Assembly (NCBI GenBank): GCA_963700495.1
Contig: CAVOXT010000002.1
Location: forward strand, 62,001 to 126,000
DNA from: JACCTU01 sp963700495
GTDB taxonomy: Bacteria; Actinomycetota; Thermoleophilia; Gaiellales; Gaiellaceae
Direction of reading: 5' to 3'
Length of the DNA: 64,000 nt
Shown: piece after piece, positions 35,708-43,966 of the stretch
Position numbering within the stretch: position 1 is the first letter of the stretch
Layout: every line of letters begins with the position of its first letter
Notes under the pieces: generated by a model
What the model was told of the DNA's origin: nothing
Databases searched by the model: none
Seen by the model: only the letters and a program-made list of their open reading frames with translations
Program-made: the position numbers and the translations under genes

Positions 35708-36751
35708 TCAGAGGTCGCGCTCGACCATGTAGTCGACGATCTGCTCGATGAACCTGCGGTCGTCTCCGGGCGGCGCGTCCGCGTAGGCGACCTCGAACTC
35801 CTCCAGCGCGCCCGCGGCCAACTCGCGCGCGCACTCCCGCGCGTACTCGACGCACTCGTACTTCGCCATCATCCTGTACACCCACCGGACGTCACGGAGG
35901 GCACGCTCCGTGCGAGAGGCCGAGAGAAACCGCTCCATCCGTTCGTGCTCGGTCTCGGTGGCCGCGTTGAGGACGTGGATCAACATCAGCGTTCGCTTGC
36001 CCTCCCAGACGTCGCCGCCGATCTCCTTTCCGTACAGCTCCCGGTCACCGATGAGGTTGAGCAGGTCGTCCTGAATCTGAAACGCAGCGCCCATGAAGTA
36101 CCCGAAACGGTTGAACCGGTCGAGGTCGATGCTGATGTCCCCGGTCCCGATGAGCGCGCCGATACGGCACGGATGGATGCACGTGTACCAGCAAGTCTTC
36201 TTCAGGATCATCCGCAGGTAGTCGTCATCGGTGAGGCGGCAGTCGTTGTCCCGAACCCACCCGAGCTCCATCGCCTGACCTTCGACGGACTGCAGCACCA
36301 TGTGCTGGATCTCCTCGAAGACCCGCCAAGTCATCGTCGGACCGAGCACCGACAGGTTCTCCATCAGCGGCTGAATGCTCAGGACGTTCATCGCGTCGCC
36401 GACGTTGACGGCGATCCCGAGGCCGTGCTCGGCGTGCAACGTCGGCCGCCCGCGCCGGTACTCGCTGCCGTCCTCGACGTCGTCGTGGACGAGGAACGCG
36501 TTGTGGAAGAACTCGATCGTCACTGCCGACCGGAGCACACTTTCGATGCTGCCGCCGAACGCGCGACAGGTGCCGATGCAGAGCCCCGGACGGAGACCCT
36601 TCCCCGGCCGGGTCGGATACGACGGGACGAGGTCGTAGAGATACCTGCGGGGCTCGCGCACAGGAACGCTGCCGAGCAGCGCCCGGCGGGTCAGGTCGTG
36701 GTAGTCGCGGAGCCGTTCCTCCACGAACTCACGGGCCGCTGCTTCCTGCAT
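35708..36751 (-). CDS. Polyprenyl (isoprenyl) diphosphate synthase
   Basis: 347 residues. The first aspartate-rich motif is FLVHDDVEDGSEYRRGRPTLH (DDxxD near residue 90), preceded by KGLRPGLC. The second is FQIQDDLLNLIGD near residue 230, i.e. DDxxN rather than DDxxD, a variant tolerated in some synthases. Large Trp/Tyr-rich segments such as KTCWYTCIHPCRIGALIG sit between. It condenses isopentenyl diphosphate with allylic diphosphates; chain length cannot be fixed. It is the first of three such folds in the locus, and heads a minus-strand block with two small proteins of unknown function. Confidence 0.9.
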   Translation of the reverse strand: MQEAAAREFVEERLRDYHDLTRRALLGSVPVREPRRYLYDLVPSYPTRPGKGLRPGLCIGTCRAFGGSIESVLRSAVTIEFFHNAFLVHDDVEDGSEYRRGRPTLHAEHGLGIAVNVGDAMNVLSIQPLMENLSVLGPTMTWRVFEEIQHMVLQSVEGQAMELGWVRDNDCRLTDDDYLRMILKKTCWYTCIHPCRIGALIGTGDISIDLDRFNRFGYFMGAAFQIQDDLLNLIGDRELYGKEIGGDVWEGKRTLMLIHVLNAATETEHERMERFLSASRTERALRDVRWVYRMMAKYECVEYARECARELAAGALEEFEVAYADAPPGDDRRFIEQIVDYMVERDL

Positions 36752-36766
36752 CGCTCGCGACCGGCG

Positions 36767-37531
36767 CTAGTCGTCGACGCTGACGACCAGAACTGCGCGC
36801 ACGCGTTCGAGCTTTGAAGCGAGCACGAGGCCCGAGTAGACGCCCGGCGCCGTCCCTTTCGGCACCTCGACGCTGATCGTCACGCTCTCACGATCGTGCG
36901 CCGGAATCGTGAGGCTGGCGGGCTCGAAGGTGACGTGGCTCGCGGCGATCTTCTCCCCGCCGGCGTTCACGAGGTCGGTCGCCTGGAACGTGAACTCGGC
37001 CGTCGGCGTGTCGCCGTCGTTCTCGAGCGAGAACGGCACGGTCGCGGAGCCCCCGGCCGGAACGTCACCGGGCAGCTTGATCGTCGGCGCGTCCGACGGT
37101 GACCCGACGGCCGCCGGCGATCCGTCGCCGACCGAGATGCGCTGTACGAGCCCGCCGAGCGATCGGGTCGGGACGTTCAGAAGGTCGAGCACGATGTCGA
37201 CGACCTCGTGCGCGTCCCTGCGGAAGCGCGCCATCACTTCGTCGGGGTTGGTCGAGCGCATCTCGGCGACGTCCACGAGCCGCGCCTCGATCTGCTTCGC
37301 TGCCCCGATCCCCGCGGCGAGCTCCTCCTCGAGGATCGTCGAGGCCTGCGAGACGATCCGCGATGCGCTGCGTGCGAGGCCCTTCACCACTCCGGCGTCC
37401 ACCGAGACACGCGTACCGGCCTCCGGCGCAGCCGGCGGCGGGGGCGGTGGCTTGGGCGGCTTGCGCTTGGGCGGCCCGGGAGGCGCCGCCTCGGGCTCCG
37501 GCGATTCGCCGGCGCTCCTAGCCCGGGCCAT
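36767..37531 (-). CDS. Unknown protein: Pro-rich N-terminus, helical middle, Ig-like (NEW3-type) C-terminus
   Basis: 254 residues. Residues 10-38 are proline- and lysine-rich (KRKPPKPPPPPPAAP). A helical segment from about 45 to 125 (VKGLARSASRIVSQASTILEEELAAGIGAAKQ) could be a coiled-coil or membrane-surface helix. Residues 150-254 form a beta-sandwich with FSLENDGDTPTAEFTFQATDLV and GTAPGVYSGLVLASK, resembling NPCBM-associated NEW3 or extracellular Ig-like domains. There is no signal peptide. Its start overlaps the preceding gene by 14 bases. It may be a structural or scaffold protein; no function is assigned. Confidence 0.6.
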   Translation of the reverse strand: MARARSAGESPEPEAAPPGPPKRKPPKPPPPPPAAPEAGTRVSVDAGVVKGLARSASRIVSQASTILEEELAAGIGAAKQIEARLVDVAEMRSTNPDEVMARFRRDAHEVVDIVLDLLNVPTRSLGGLVQRISVGDGSPAAVGSPSDAPTIKLPGDVPAGGSATVPFSLENDGDTPTAEFTFQATDLVNAGGEKIAASHVTFEPASLTIPAHDRESVTISVEVPKGTAPGVYSGLVLASKLERVRAVLVVSVDD

Positions 37532-37847
37532 GCGTCGGCGTCGGCGTCTTGTCGTCGCGGCAGTTGAAGAGGCGTGTCAGACCCTTGATCGTGATCGCGG
37601 CGACGGGGCGGTCGAACACGTCGATCGCGATCGTGTACGCGCTCTCGGCGCAGATCGGCTCACACACCTGGATGCAGACGGGGATGACCCCGCGCGCAGC
37701 CAGGTTCATGTCCATCTCGACCTGGAACGGCTGCTCGTCCGAGCGGACGACCACGTGGGCGGGCGCATCCTTCTCGAAGCGATGGTCGAGGAGCGCCTGA
37801 TCCTTCGGCCATTCGACGATTCTCACGAGCTGCTCATCTGGCGGCAT
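37518..37847 (-). CDS. Small conserved protein of unknown function
   Basis: 109 residues; the ATG at 37847 follows AAGGAGGGGCC, so the longer frame to 37886 is excluded. The centre is beta-rich with three cysteines in a tight cluster (VCIQVCEPICAES) and a conserved-looking YTIAIDVFDRPVAAITIKGLTRLFNC end. No known family is recognised. It overlaps the Ig-like protein gene, and the two probably act together near the polyprenyl synthase. Confidence 0.6.
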   Translation of the reverse strand: MPPDEQLVRIVEWPKDQALLDHRFEKDAPAHVVVRSDEQPFQVEMDMNLAARGVIPVCIQVCEPICAESAYTIAIDVFDRPVAAITIKGLTRLFNCRDDKTPTPTHGPG

Positions 37848-37912
37848 GGCCCCTCCTTCCGCTCGGGCGCAAGCTAGAGATACCACACGATCGGCCTGCG
37901 GGCTAGTTCACA

Positions 37913-38476
37913 TCACCCCGGAGCTCCGTACAGCTTCACCGTCCGATAGAGCTTCACGCGCTGTCGGCCGGAAACGAGGTCGGACACGAGCCGATCGAGG
38001 CCTTGACAGGCGTCGTCGAGCTGTTCTACGACCATCGTGGCGGCATCCGTTCCGAAGCCGGCGTGATAGCGCTTGAGCTCGAGGATCGAGATCCGGTCGA
38101 GGAGGTTTCCCGGCGTGATCAGGGCAGCCGGCTGCGTCTCGCTGCTGCCGTCGCGGTCACCCAGCTCCCGGATGAGGCGCTCGTCGAGCGCGTCGATACA
38201 GGCAACACGTCGGCGATTCGAGTCGTCGATGTCCCGCTTCAGCGCGGCCAGGCGGTTGGAGTTGTCGTAGCGCACGCGGCACTCGTCCTCCAGATGCCAC
38301 TGGAAACAGTTGATCAGGCACAGCTGGACCACTGAGCCCATCCAGTCGTTTTCTATCGCCGGAAAAGCCGCGGCTGCGGCGTCCCACTCGAGCGGCGGCT
38401 CACGTCTGTGCCACCTGTCGATGAGCGCCTCACACGCTGCGGCGAGTTCGCGACCCGGCGGGATCGACACGACCAA
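37913..38476 (-). CDS. DUF4254 domain protein
   Basis: 187 residues, mostly helical. Recognisable DUF4254 segments are INCFQWHLEDECRVRYDN, LAALKRDIDDSNRRRVACIDALDERL and LLDRISILELKRYH. DUF4254 genes typically accompany glycosyltransferases in cell-surface polysaccharide loci; here the divergent gene set also contains glycosyltransferases further on. The GTG/ATG start lies 68 bases from the divergent gene at 38545, so the intervening DNA must hold both promoters. Confidence 0.72.
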   Translation of the reverse strand: MVVSIPPGRELAAACEALIDRWHRREPPLEWDAAAAAFPAIENDWMGSVVQLCLINCFQWHLEDECRVRYDNSNRLAALKRDIDDSNRRRVACIDALDERLIRELGDRDGSSETQPAALITPGNLLDRISILELKRYHAGFGTDAATMVVEQLDDACQGLDRLVSDLVSGRQRVKLYRTVKLYGAPG

Positions 38477-38544
38477 GTCGCCGCAGTCTACGCGGTGACC
38501 GGCATCGGTTATCGTGCATCCGAGATTCCGAACGGAGGCGTGAG

Positions 38545-38931
38545 TTGATCAACCGCCCTACTGCTCTGGATCCTGGCGAGCTTCTCTCCCGGTTCAGGGC
38601 GTCCTACCGCAACTACTACAAGCTCTGGACGGCGACGTCCGTTCCGGACGGCACGGTCCTGGAGACGCCGGCAGCGCACCCGCTCGGCGAGGACGATCTG
38701 CCCGACGGCGCCCGCCGCCTGCTCGCGGCGTACCGCGAGGAGCATCCCAAGGAGCAGTTCGTCTTCCTCAAGTACATGCGGATCGTCGACGGGGAGCCGG
38801 AGCTCGTAGTCGAGGACGAGTCCGACCTCCCGCCCGAGGAGGAGCTCCTCACGTTGAGCCAGACGGTCACGCTCAACACCAACCACCACGTTCGGGTGAT
38901 CACCGACATCTTCGTCGCCCGGCGCGCCTGA
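38545..38931 (+). CDS. Conserved hypothetical protein upstream of alpha/beta hydrolase
   Basis: 128 residues starting at TTG 38545 behind GGAGGCG. It is acidic, with LLSRFRASYRNYYKLWTA near the start, an FVFLKYMRIVDGEPELVVEDE middle, and NTNHHVRVITDIFVARRA at the end. No domain is recognised. It overlaps the hydrolase start by one base, and the two are presumably translated together. Confidence 0.6.
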   Translation: MINRPTALDPGELLSRFRASYRNYYKLWTATSVPDGTVLETPAAHPLGEDDLPDGARRLLAAYREEHPKEQFVFLKYMRIVDGEPELVVEDESDLPPEEELLTLSQTVTLNTNHHVRVITDIFVARRA

Positions 38932-40070
38932 TGGCCAACGACCCGTACGCCTTGAAGGGCGTGACGCCTCGGGTCGAAGTGACGGACGGCAACCGGGACC
39001 GGCCGCTGGTGCTGCTGCTGCACGGCGCGAAAGGAACGATCCTGGACATGGTGGACCCCGCCGCCGGGCCGGACAACAACTACGACCACCTCGCCCCCCT
39101 CAGGCCGGAAGTCGCGATCGGACAGAGCGTGTATCCGGGGATAGGCATCTGGTCGTGCTGCGAGCTCGATGACAAGAAGGACGTTCGCAGCTGGCGCGAC
39201 GTGCTCAGAGAGAACGACTTCGCGACGGCCGCGTACAGCCAGGTGGATCCCGACGGGCTCCTCGCTGCGCCGATCGAGCAGCTTGTCGGCGTCGTGCAGA
39301 CGCTGAAGCTGCCGCAGGACGGGCTCACCATCCCGGATGGCAAGGACTTGCCGGGCGCGTACAAGCCGTACGGGCGCATCGTGCTGCTCGCACACAGCCG
39401 TGGCGGCCTCCTGTCGCGGGCGTTCCTCAAGTCGTTCCCCGCCGAAGCGACGTCGATCACGACCCTCATCACCCTGCACTCCCCACACACCGGGAGCAGC
39501 CTGGGCAACCTCGCGGTCGACGTCACCGGCGCCATCGAGGACCTGCGCTCGGTGCTCGGCAACGTGGTCATCGATGCGCTGGGTTGGCTTCGTGACATGG
39601 CCAACGCCCCGGTGTACACCGAGCTTGGTGTCGGCAGTCCGTTCCTGACCGACCTCGCCACGGACGAACTCCCGCTGAAGGGGATCGAGTACTTCACTTT
39701 CGGTGGCGTCAGCGTTCGCCTGACGCGCATCAAACAGTGGGTGTACACACTCGAGAGCGCTCTGCCGAAGTGGCGCTGGCCTCCGTACGACCACGCCCGG
39801 GTCGAGACCGAGGTGCCGGGCGCGTCGCCGGTCGCCAACTCTCTCCCGGACGTGATCGAGGAGCTCACCGAGGGCCGCGGTGACCTGCTCACGGCCGACA
39901 GCCGGACGCGCCTGCGGTTCGCCGACGACACGGTCGCAACCCACCAGACGAACCCGATCAACCATGCCGAGGCGCTGTGGGACCCGATCCTCCAGCAGCA
40001 GGTGCTGCGGATCCTCGGCGTCGAGATTCCAGGAGGTGACCGGCCGGGTGTCCCACCCTTCTGGGGATAA
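38931..40070 (+). CDS. Alpha/beta-hydrolase (lipase/esterase-like)
   Basis: 379 residues from ATG 38931. The oxyanion-hole strand is PLVLLLHGAKGTILDMV, and the nucleophile elbow is IVLLAHSRGGLLSRAFL near residue 157, an A-x-S-x-G-G variant of GxSxG as seen in some PGAP1/lecithin-acyltransferase-like lipases. LHSPHTGSSLGNLAVDV follows. A late His in the VATHQTNPINHAEALW segment could complete the triad. It may act on a lipid or ester product of the nearby prenyl and polyketide genes. Confidence 0.75.
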   Translation: MANDPYALKGVTPRVEVTDGNRDRPLVLLLHGAKGTILDMVDPAAGPDNNYDHLAPLRPEVAIGQSVYPGIGIWSCCELDDKKDVRSWRDVLRENDFATAAYSQVDPDGLLAAPIEQLVGVVQTLKLPQDGLTIPDGKDLPGAYKPYGRIVLLAHSRGGLLSRAFLKSFPAEATSITTLITLHSPHTGSSLGNLAVDVTGAIEDLRSVLGNVVIDALGWLRDMANAPVYTELGVGSPFLTDLATDELPLKGIEYFTFGGVSVRLTRIKQWVYTLESALPKWRWPPYDHARVETEVPGASPVANSLPDVIEELTEGRGDLLTADSRTRLRFADDTVATHQTNPINHAEALWDPILQQQVLRILGVEIPGGDRPGVPPFWG

Positions 40071-40410
40071 GAGCGACGAGCAGGCCATCCGGGAGCGAGC
40101 CGTAGCGGCCGGCCGCGCGGCCGAGCGCGTCGTCGCGCTCGCGCTCGATCGACTCGAGGGCCTGTCGCTCTGGGCGCTCGAGCAGGCGGCCGACGCCCAG
40201 CCGGAGAGCGATCGGCTGCGCACGGCCGAGCAGCGCCTGAGCCGGGCGCGGTCGTTCGCGGCCCCCCTCCCCCGGGTCGCAGGGCGGCTGGTCGCCGGCT
40301 CGACCTACTTCGGCGGCCGGTTGGCCCCGGAGGTGGTCCGCTCCGCCAAGGAGATCCTGGGCGAGACGTCGGAGTTCCTGAACTCCGACCGCGACCCGCA
40401 GGACGACTGA
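40048..40410 (+). CDS. Small helical protein of unknown function
   Basis: 120 residues from GTG 40048, which lies ten bases after AGGAGGT inside the end of the hydrolase gene. The sequence is mainly amphipathic helix (ERAVAAGRAAERVVALALDRLEGLSLWALEQAADAQ), with a VAGRLVAGSTYFGGRLAPEVVRSAKEIL end. No family is recognised. It is sandwiched between a hydrolase and a polyprenyl synthase gene, overlapping both, so it is part of the same transcript. Confidence 0.55.
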   Translation: MSHPSGDKSDEQAIRERAVAAGRAAERVVALALDRLEGLSLWALEQAADAQPESDRLRTAEQRLSRARSFAAPLPRVAGRLVAGSTYFGGRLAPEVVRSAKEILGETSEFLNSDRDPQDD

Positions 40411-41453
40411 TCCAGGCGGGGTCGCCTACGTCCCACTCGACCGAGCAGTTCCCTCCGGCCGCCCTGGCCGGGGACATCGATGCCTTCCTGGCCCAGATCG
40501 GGCGCGAGCTCGAGCCGCACTTCCAGCGCGCGATCGACCGCATTCCCGAGATCGAGTCGCTCAAGGAGGGTGTCGTCTTCCAGGTGCTGAGCGGCGGCAA
40601 GCGCGTCAGGGCCGCGCTGTGCGCAGCCGTGTGCGAGGTCTTCTCCGGCAGCTACCGCCAGGCGCTCGGTTTCGCAGCCGCGCTGGAGCACCTCCAGAAC
40701 TTCACGCTCGTGCACGACGACATCGCCGACGGTGACGTGGAGCGGCGCGGCCGGGAGTCGGCCTGGAAGCGCTTCGGGCTCGCACACGGAATCAACATCG
40801 GCGACGTCTTCATACCGCTCAGCGGGCTGGCGATTCTCGAGACCGACCTGGACGTCCAGACGAAGATGCGTCTGTTCCGGGTTCTCGCCGACAACGGCCT
40901 GGAGGTCGTCGAGGGGCAGAGCCTCGACATCAACCTGCGGGCGAACGACGCCCCGAGCGAGGCGGCGTACGTGGCCTGCACCGCCAAGAAGACCGGCGCC
41001 TTCTTCGCGATGGCGATCGTCGGCGGCGGAGTCATCGGCGGCGCGACAGAGCACCAGCTCGAGGACCTCGGGGTGTTCGCGCACGACGCCGGCGTGGCGT
41101 TCCAGATCAAGGACGACCTGCTCGACGTGATCGGAGGGAAGGGCCGCACGCTGGGATCCGACGTCATGGAAGGCAAGCGGACGGTGATGGTCGCCTACGC
41201 GCTCGAGCGGGCATCGGAGTCAGACGGACAGCGGCTCGTGGAGATCCTCAACCGGCATCGCGACCGCACCACCGCCTCGGACGTCGCCTGGGTCCACCGG
41301 CTATTCGACCGGACGGGCGCGCGGGCGCGCGCCGAGGCGACCGCCGAGCGGCGCATGTCTGAGGCGATCGACCGCCTGCACAGCCTGCCCCAGACGTCGG
41401 CGAAGTACCGCTTCCTTCGACTCTGCCGGTACCTCACGCGACGGGAGCACTGA
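40407..41453 (+). CDS. Polyprenyl (isoprenyl) diphosphate synthase, second copy
   Basis: The prenyl synthase frame is continuous from 40407 (CTG overlapping the previous TGA) and holds DIDAFLAQIGRELEPHFQRAI, VLSGGKRVRAALC, the FARM LVHDDIADGDVERRGRES and the SARM FQIKDDLLDVIGGKGRTLGSDVMEGKRTVM, a complete catalytic set. No ATG, GTG or TTG occurs upstream of GTG 40584, which would delete the first helices, so a CTG start (or a missed base) is likely. Up to 348 residues. It makes an allylic polyprenyl diphosphate; unlike the minus-strand copy it has a standard DDxxD second motif. Confidence 0.88.
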   Translation: MIQAGSPTSHSTEQFPPAALAGDIDAFLAQIGRELEPHFQRAIDRIPEIESLKEGVVFQVLSGGKRVRAALCAAVCEVFSGSYRQALGFAAALEHLQNFTLVHDDIADGDVERRGRESAWKRFGLAHGINIGDVFIPLSGLAILETDLDVQTKMRLFRVLADNGLEVVEGQSLDINLRANDAPSEAAYVACTAKKTGAFFAMAIVGGGVIGGATEHQLEDLGVFAHDAGVAFQIKDDLLDVIGGKGRTLGSDVMEGKRTVMVAYALERASESDGQRLVEILNRHRDRTTASDVAWVHRLFDRTGARARAEATAERRMSEAIDRLHSLPQTSAKYRFLRLCRYLTRREH

Positions 41454-41605
41454 GCCCGAGCCGCCGAAGGCTCGGAGACTTGTAACACGGAGCCCGCGTA
41501 GGAGAGACTAGGAACAAGCCTCTCCGACGCCACAGGGGGACGCTAATCGCCGCAGACGGTCTTGAGGATGCGAGGCTGGAACAGGCCATCGCGTATCTGT
41601 CCAGC

Positions 41606-42271
41606 TTGCTCGGAGACGAGGGCTCTTCGGCTGCCCAACTCGCGCCCTGGCAGGAACCGCCCGTGCGGGTCCCGATGCTCAGCGGCCGAGTCAGCGCCAC
41701 CGACCGGCTGAGCTGGTGGTTCCGGCCGACGGCGGACGGCCGCGATCCGTGGGACAGCTTCTTCGAGCAGTCGGCGACCTCGTTCGTCGAGGAGGCCGCG
41801 TCGCCGCCGGCTGGTCCGGCCGCGCCTGCGGAGCCGCCGGGCCGGCGTGCCGCCCTGCGGCTTCTCCTTGCCGAGCCCGACGAGGAGATGATGGATTCGG
41901 ACGCCGAAGCCGTGGTCACGTGCCTCTACGACTTCGTGCACGCAGTGGGGCGAGGCGACGTCGTAACCGCGGTCGAGGAGTGCGTCGCGCCCGAGTACCA
42001 CGCGATGGAAGACGACGTCGAGGTCGATCGCGACGCGCTGGCTGCGCAGCTCCACGCTCAGCTCGACCGGTTGCGGGGCTGGGAGATCGACGTCTCGCTC
42101 GTCGAGATACCCGAGCCGATCCTGCATCCGGACGGCATCCTCGTCTACACGGAGTTCCAGATCGAGGCCACCAAGGACGGAGCTCGACAGACTGTCCTCC
42201 ACCGCCGGTTGGCGGTGTTCCGCCAGGGGCGCGATCGACGCTGGCGGATCGCCGCACTGAGCCCCGTCTGA
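41606..42271 (+). CDS. NTF2/SnoaL-like protein with N-terminal extension
   Basis: 221 residues from TTG 41606; coding-like sequence (DARLEQAIAYLSSLL) continues upstream in frame to about 41546 without a normal start. The C-terminal 120 residues fit an NTF2-like cone: VVTCLYDFVHAVGRGDVVTAVEECVAPEYHAMEDDVEVDR, then ILVYTEFQIEATKDGARQT and VLHRRLAVFRQGRDRRWRIAAL. SnoaL-like proteins include polyketide cyclases and small-molecule isomerases. It begins the long plus-strand run of the putative metabolite locus. Confidence 0.6.
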   Translation: MLGDEGSSAAQLAPWQEPPVRVPMLSGRVSATDRLSWWFRPTADGRDPWDSFFEQSATSFVEEAASPPAGPAAPAEPPGRRAALRLLLAEPDEEMMDSDAEAVVTCLYDFVHAVGRGDVVTAVEECVAPEYHAMEDDVEVDRDALAAQLHAQLDRLRGWEIDVSLVEIPEPILHPDGILVYTEFQIEATKDGARQTVLHRRLAVFRQGRDRRWRIAALSPV

Positions 42272-42277
42272 GGCGGC

Positions 42278-43966
42278 GTGAAGGCGTTCTCGCACCCTCC
42301 CCAGGTGCCCGCCCAGCCCGAGGCGGTACTGCCGGCCGTGATGCTGTCGCGCTACCTCTTCTTTCTCACGCAGCGGCCGATCAGCCGAAGCAACACGCAC
42401 TACGTCCGGCAGCGCATCCACGGCATGCAGTCGCTCGGCCGGCTGTTGGAGGAAGCCGACCACGAGCTCATGTCGGCGAGCCTTCGCCTCCTGCAGACGC
42501 TCGATCCCGGCAACCTGCACGAGACTTCCGAGCGCCTCCAGCTGACCCTCTTCCCCTTCGCACGAGCGGACATCCCGGCCACGTACATCAGCGCCGACGC
42601 GCCGCCGCCTCCCGAGTTCCTTCGTTCGTGCGAGCGCATCCTCCTGGTGCTGGGACCGGCGATCGGGATCGGGGACGAGATCGTCACGTTCCCACTCCCC
42701 CAGTGGATCAAGCGGGCGAATCCGGCTGCTCACCTGACGACCCTCACCGCATACGAGGGCCTCTGGGACGGAGTGGCCGCCGTCGACCGTGTCGCCACCT
42801 ACCGCGACTTCGCCGCCGTCGTCGGTGCGATGCGAGGCGACGACGACATCGGCAAGGCCGACCTCGTGCTCCTCGTCGACTTCGAGAACCCGGAGCTCTA
42901 TCGGGCGGTCACCGCGGAGAAGGAGATCGCGAAGTACGCAGAGCTGTCGCTCGGCGCCCGCGTCCTCGCAGCGGTCGACAACGTCGAGGGCTGGACGTAC
43001 CACCAGACGCTGCCTGTTGCCTACTTCAGGAACGTCTACGACGGCTTCGACGAGTTGGCCCGCTGCCTCGGCGTCACTCCGGACCCGGCCGATCGGCTCG
43101 ACCCGAGCTCCAGCAGCGGCGACGGGAGCGGTGAGCTGCGCGTGTTCGTGTCACCGTTCTCGTCGAAGTACGACCCGTCGCCGCGTTACTGGAGCACGCT
43201 CTTGTCGACGCTGATCCCGGACGGCGCAGGACGGGCGGTGCAGTTCGTCCTCGACCCCGGGCCGAACTCGACCACGCATCGGTTCGCGACCGAGGTCGCC
43301 CGCGCAGCGGCGGCCCGCGGCAGGCAGGCCGCGGTCTCGTATGCCGTTGCGGGCGCCGACGGAGGGCGGCTTCCCCTGTCAGGCGTCTTCGAGGAGCTGA
43401 AGCGCGCGGACGTCGTGGTGTGCGCGGATTCGTTCGCGGCGCACGCGGCCCCGCGCATGGCGTGCACGACGCTCGTGGTCGCGAGCCCCGGTCTCGAGAA
43501 CTGGAGGGTCCCGAGCGACCGCAGCTACTACTTCGACGCCGAGACGCCGATCGGCGAGCTCGTAGCCGGCATGCGCCAGATCCTCGAGCTGCACGGCATC
43601 GGGCAGACGGTCACGGCTCGACCGTCGGTCGGTGACGCCGAGGAACGTCTCGCCCACGCCGACGCCGAGCTCGAACGCGCCGTGGCGGCGAACGCGAGCC
43701 TCGTGGAACTCTGCGCAGCGTACGAGCGGTTCCGCGCAGCGAGGGACGAGGTGGTCAACCGGCTCGAGGCCTGGCCTCCGTCCGCCGCAACGCTCACCGG
43801 CGACTACGCGTACGAGATTCCCGCACGGGACCTGAACGGGGACCACACCTTCCCCGCGGGGCTCGAGCCGGATACGCGGATCTTCGTGAAGAACCACTGG
43901 CTGACGTGGCGGAACACGAATCTCCGCAAGTACCTGGACTCCCGCCTGGAGGAGACCCGCGCATGA
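42278..43966 (+). CDS. Large protein with glycosyltransferase family 9-like half
   Basis: 562 residues from GTG 42278. The N-terminal 110 residues are helical and unassigned (MLSRYLFFLTQRPISRSNTHYVR). From about residue 120 (RILLVLGPAIGIGDEIVTFPLPQ) to 460 a GT-B Rossmann pair seems present, with LRVFVSPFSSKYDPSPRYW and ADVVVCADSFAAHAAPRMACTTLVVASPG, which mirrors the nucleotide-sugar site of heptosyltransferase-like GT9 (V-x-x-D-x-x-x-x-H-x-A). The tail (EERLAHADAELERAVAANASLVELCAAYE) is coiled-coil-like. A glycosyltransferase role is inferred, not certain. Confidence 0.5.
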   Translation: MKAFSHPPQVPAQPEAVLPAVMLSRYLFFLTQRPISRSNTHYVRQRIHGMQSLGRLLEEADHELMSASLRLLQTLDPGNLHETSERLQLTLFPFARADIPATYISADAPPPPEFLRSCERILLVLGPAIGIGDEIVTFPLPQWIKRANPAAHLTTLTAYEGLWDGVAAVDRVATYRDFAAVVGAMRGDDDIGKADLVLLVDFENPELYRAVTAEKEIAKYAELSLGARVLAAVDNVEGWTYHQTLPVAYFRNVYDGFDELARCLGVTPDPADRLDPSSSSGDGSGELRVFVSPFSSKYDPSPRYWSTLLSTLIPDGAGRAVQFVLDPGPNSTTHRFATEVARAAAARGRQAAVSYAVAGADGGRLPLSGVFEELKRADVVVCADSFAAHAAPRMACTTLVVASPGLENWRVPSDRSYYFDAETPIGELVAGMRQILELHGIGQTVTARPSVGDAEERLAHADAELERAVAANASLVELCAAYERFRAARDEVVNRLEAWPPSAATLTGDYAYEIPARDLNGDHTFPAGLEPDTRIFVKNHWLTWRNTNLRKYLDSRLEETRA

